From assembly GCA_003248565.1 (NCBI GenBank), contig QFOV01000324.1, positions 1-6,605 of the forward strand: 6,605 nt of DNA, read 5' to 3'. The notes under the pieces were generated by a model that did not search any database, was not told the origin of the DNA, and was given only the letters and a program-made list of their open reading frames with translations. Within the stretch, counting starts at the first letter, position 1. Each line of letters starts with the position of its first letter. This document shows, piece after piece, positions 6,501 to 6,605 of the stretch. Position numbers and translations under genes: made by a program. The stretch comes from Stenotrophomonas sp. GTDB lineage: Bacteria > Pseudomonadota > Gammaproteobacteria > Xanthomonadales > Xanthomonadaceae.

Positions 6501-6605
6501 GCGCCACAGCGCCAACAACGCCACGCTGACCGCGATGCTCAATGCCAACACCGCCGCCAGGCTGCCGCTGTCATGCAGCGCCGCCAACGGCCAGGACACC
6601 AATAC
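3507..6605 (-). CDS. Large membrane-anchored ankyrin-repeat protein (5' end at or beyond window edge)
   Basis: At least 1031 residues. Hydrophobic segments lie at about 14-33, 66-87 and 90-111, so the N-terminus is anchored by two or three helices. A linker at about 115-150 follows, and then ankyrin repeats run almost to the end. TPLHxAA-type repeat starts are clear near residues 226, 261, 295, 361, 394, 427, 462, 576, 648, 681, 714, 779, 812, 845, 878, 919, 963 and 996, with degenerate ones near 325, 606 and 750: about 20 in all. Residues 480-515 (rich in A, G, D) lack the motif and may separate two solenoids. No enzymatic domain is visible. Ankyrin stacks bind proteins, so a scaffold role at the inner membrane is a fair inference; the partner is unknown. 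A TTG at 6602 could start translation, but the frame is still open at the edge and no ribosome binding site can be seen, so the true start is probably further right. The gene converges on the broken lipoprotein gene. Confidence 0.9.
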   Translation of the reverse strand, partial: VLVSWPLAALHDSGSLAAVLALSIAVSVALLALWRTWPLWQAMEREDSSLRTQWQALSGRNLDSWHGLGAAAVVLLLCAAIVAAAWPGLVGGALRWPLAIATAVAAPLLHHLLQAMRSAPVAVAGKAGEAQQPAVDLFAEALAEPAPLEPIAQHELVPQLYDAARGGRIDRALQLLDAGADPHAPAPAESRDQRSLAVLAAVLPDLRLLRALISRGVDVNQAHKGMTPLLAATRDSWHGRPEAVMTLLANGADPRTPDADGNTPLHHAARSSDPGVAALLRDAAAEIDALNNDGHSPLAVACQAGNWRLGKFLLERGAKVEPADGVPVLVQAAATDDDDPAGVQLLLKHKARLDARDRQRRSALHEAALAGHVDIVETLLNAGANVEPRDAAGRTPWLDAAAQGNAAVLERLLAHKPDVHAVDGEGSNALLLASRAEHVSAALIRRLLDLGIAADVVGSDGRRAIEHAAAAGRWSIVSLLDPSYPLPAAVSDAAAGNAEGGDGDAMPVLNDRAPLALLREALVFGNVDGMAPLARLCAADELGGLLHDPELALQPRVVDWLLAHDAAPEMLDACGDTPMFALLSRGVDAIPTLQVLLQRGVSPAGRGGLTRFLAACAQHDHGARSTEQFALELLERGADPFAASPAGDPALSLAVRLGWLKLQQYLLLNGVDREARDSHGMTALHLATALARESALKQLVLQGASPDARAADGQTPLGVALSSGRRDLADLLDWRGWQLPLRALRDADVASAAMAGDADAVRRLLNLGFAVDAVDAQGCTGLLRAAGGGHAAVVDLLLSRSADPQHAAASGATPLSAAVSMRQTTIVAALLNAGAKLEHRLPGGVTVLMLAAALGLPDIVARLLTAGADVHAGDDQQLAPLHCAALYGFTSRDRTRLLALLDTLLLAGAEPDQASAGTVTPLLLLLGARAEPGTACDESVVLAAVDRLLDEEVSLDVRDPRGFGPLHLAALHGLPQLVQRLLRAGADPDMRDAINRSPRDIAIMRGFIDVAGEFEPAVPGVSSMARFLRDHN

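Overview
The window looks like ordinary chromosome from a high-GC gammaproteobacterium of the Xanthomonadaceae, most likely Stenotrophomonas or a close relative. I base this on the G/C-rich third codon positions, a HemB of the cysteine-free magnesium type seen in Pseudomonas and Xanthomonas, strong AGGAGG-type ribosome binding sites, and C-rich palindromic intergenic repeats of a kind I associate with this family. The genus is an inference; no rRNA or tRNA is present to settle it.

Layout from left to right. (1) 1-106: a probable C-terminal tail of a plus-strand gene that starts outside the window. (2) 107-344: a convergent intergenic region filled by four copies of a hairpin-forming C-rich/G-rich repeat (two identical direct copies, a variant with a compensated inner stem, and an inverted copy), each with a G-quadruplex motif. 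(3) 345-2562, minus strand: a tight cluster transcribed as bestrophin-family channel, then hemB, then a small SHOCT-domain membrane protein, with 30-bp and 1-bp gaps. (4) 2682-2930, minus strand: a small three-helix membrane protein with a good ribosome binding site. (5) 3074-3440, plus strand: a lipoprotein gene that appears broken. Its signal peptide and lipobox are in one frame, the conserved body is in another, and a conserved stretch between them seems to be missing. (6) 3464-3509: a strong hairpin and an 18-bp perfect palindrome between convergent genes. (7) 3507-6605, minus strand: a very large membrane-anchored ankyrin-repeat protein of about 20 repeats, whose 5' end lies at or beyond the right edge.

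How the genes fit together: hemB makes porphobilinogen for haem and is probably co-transcribed with the bestrophin channel upstream and the SHOCT protein downstream. The SHOCT start codon is one base from the hemB stop, and its Shine-Dalgarno lies inside the last hemB codons, so the two are probably translationally coupled. Nothing in the sequence explains functionally why a channel and haem synthesis would be linked. The ankyrin protein and the lipoprotein remnant converge and share the hairpin region.

I see no clear novel defence or mobile system. The items most worth a second look are the broken lipoprotein gene, with its predicted non-stop mRNA, and the structured repeat cluster, where pairing is conserved by compensatory change.
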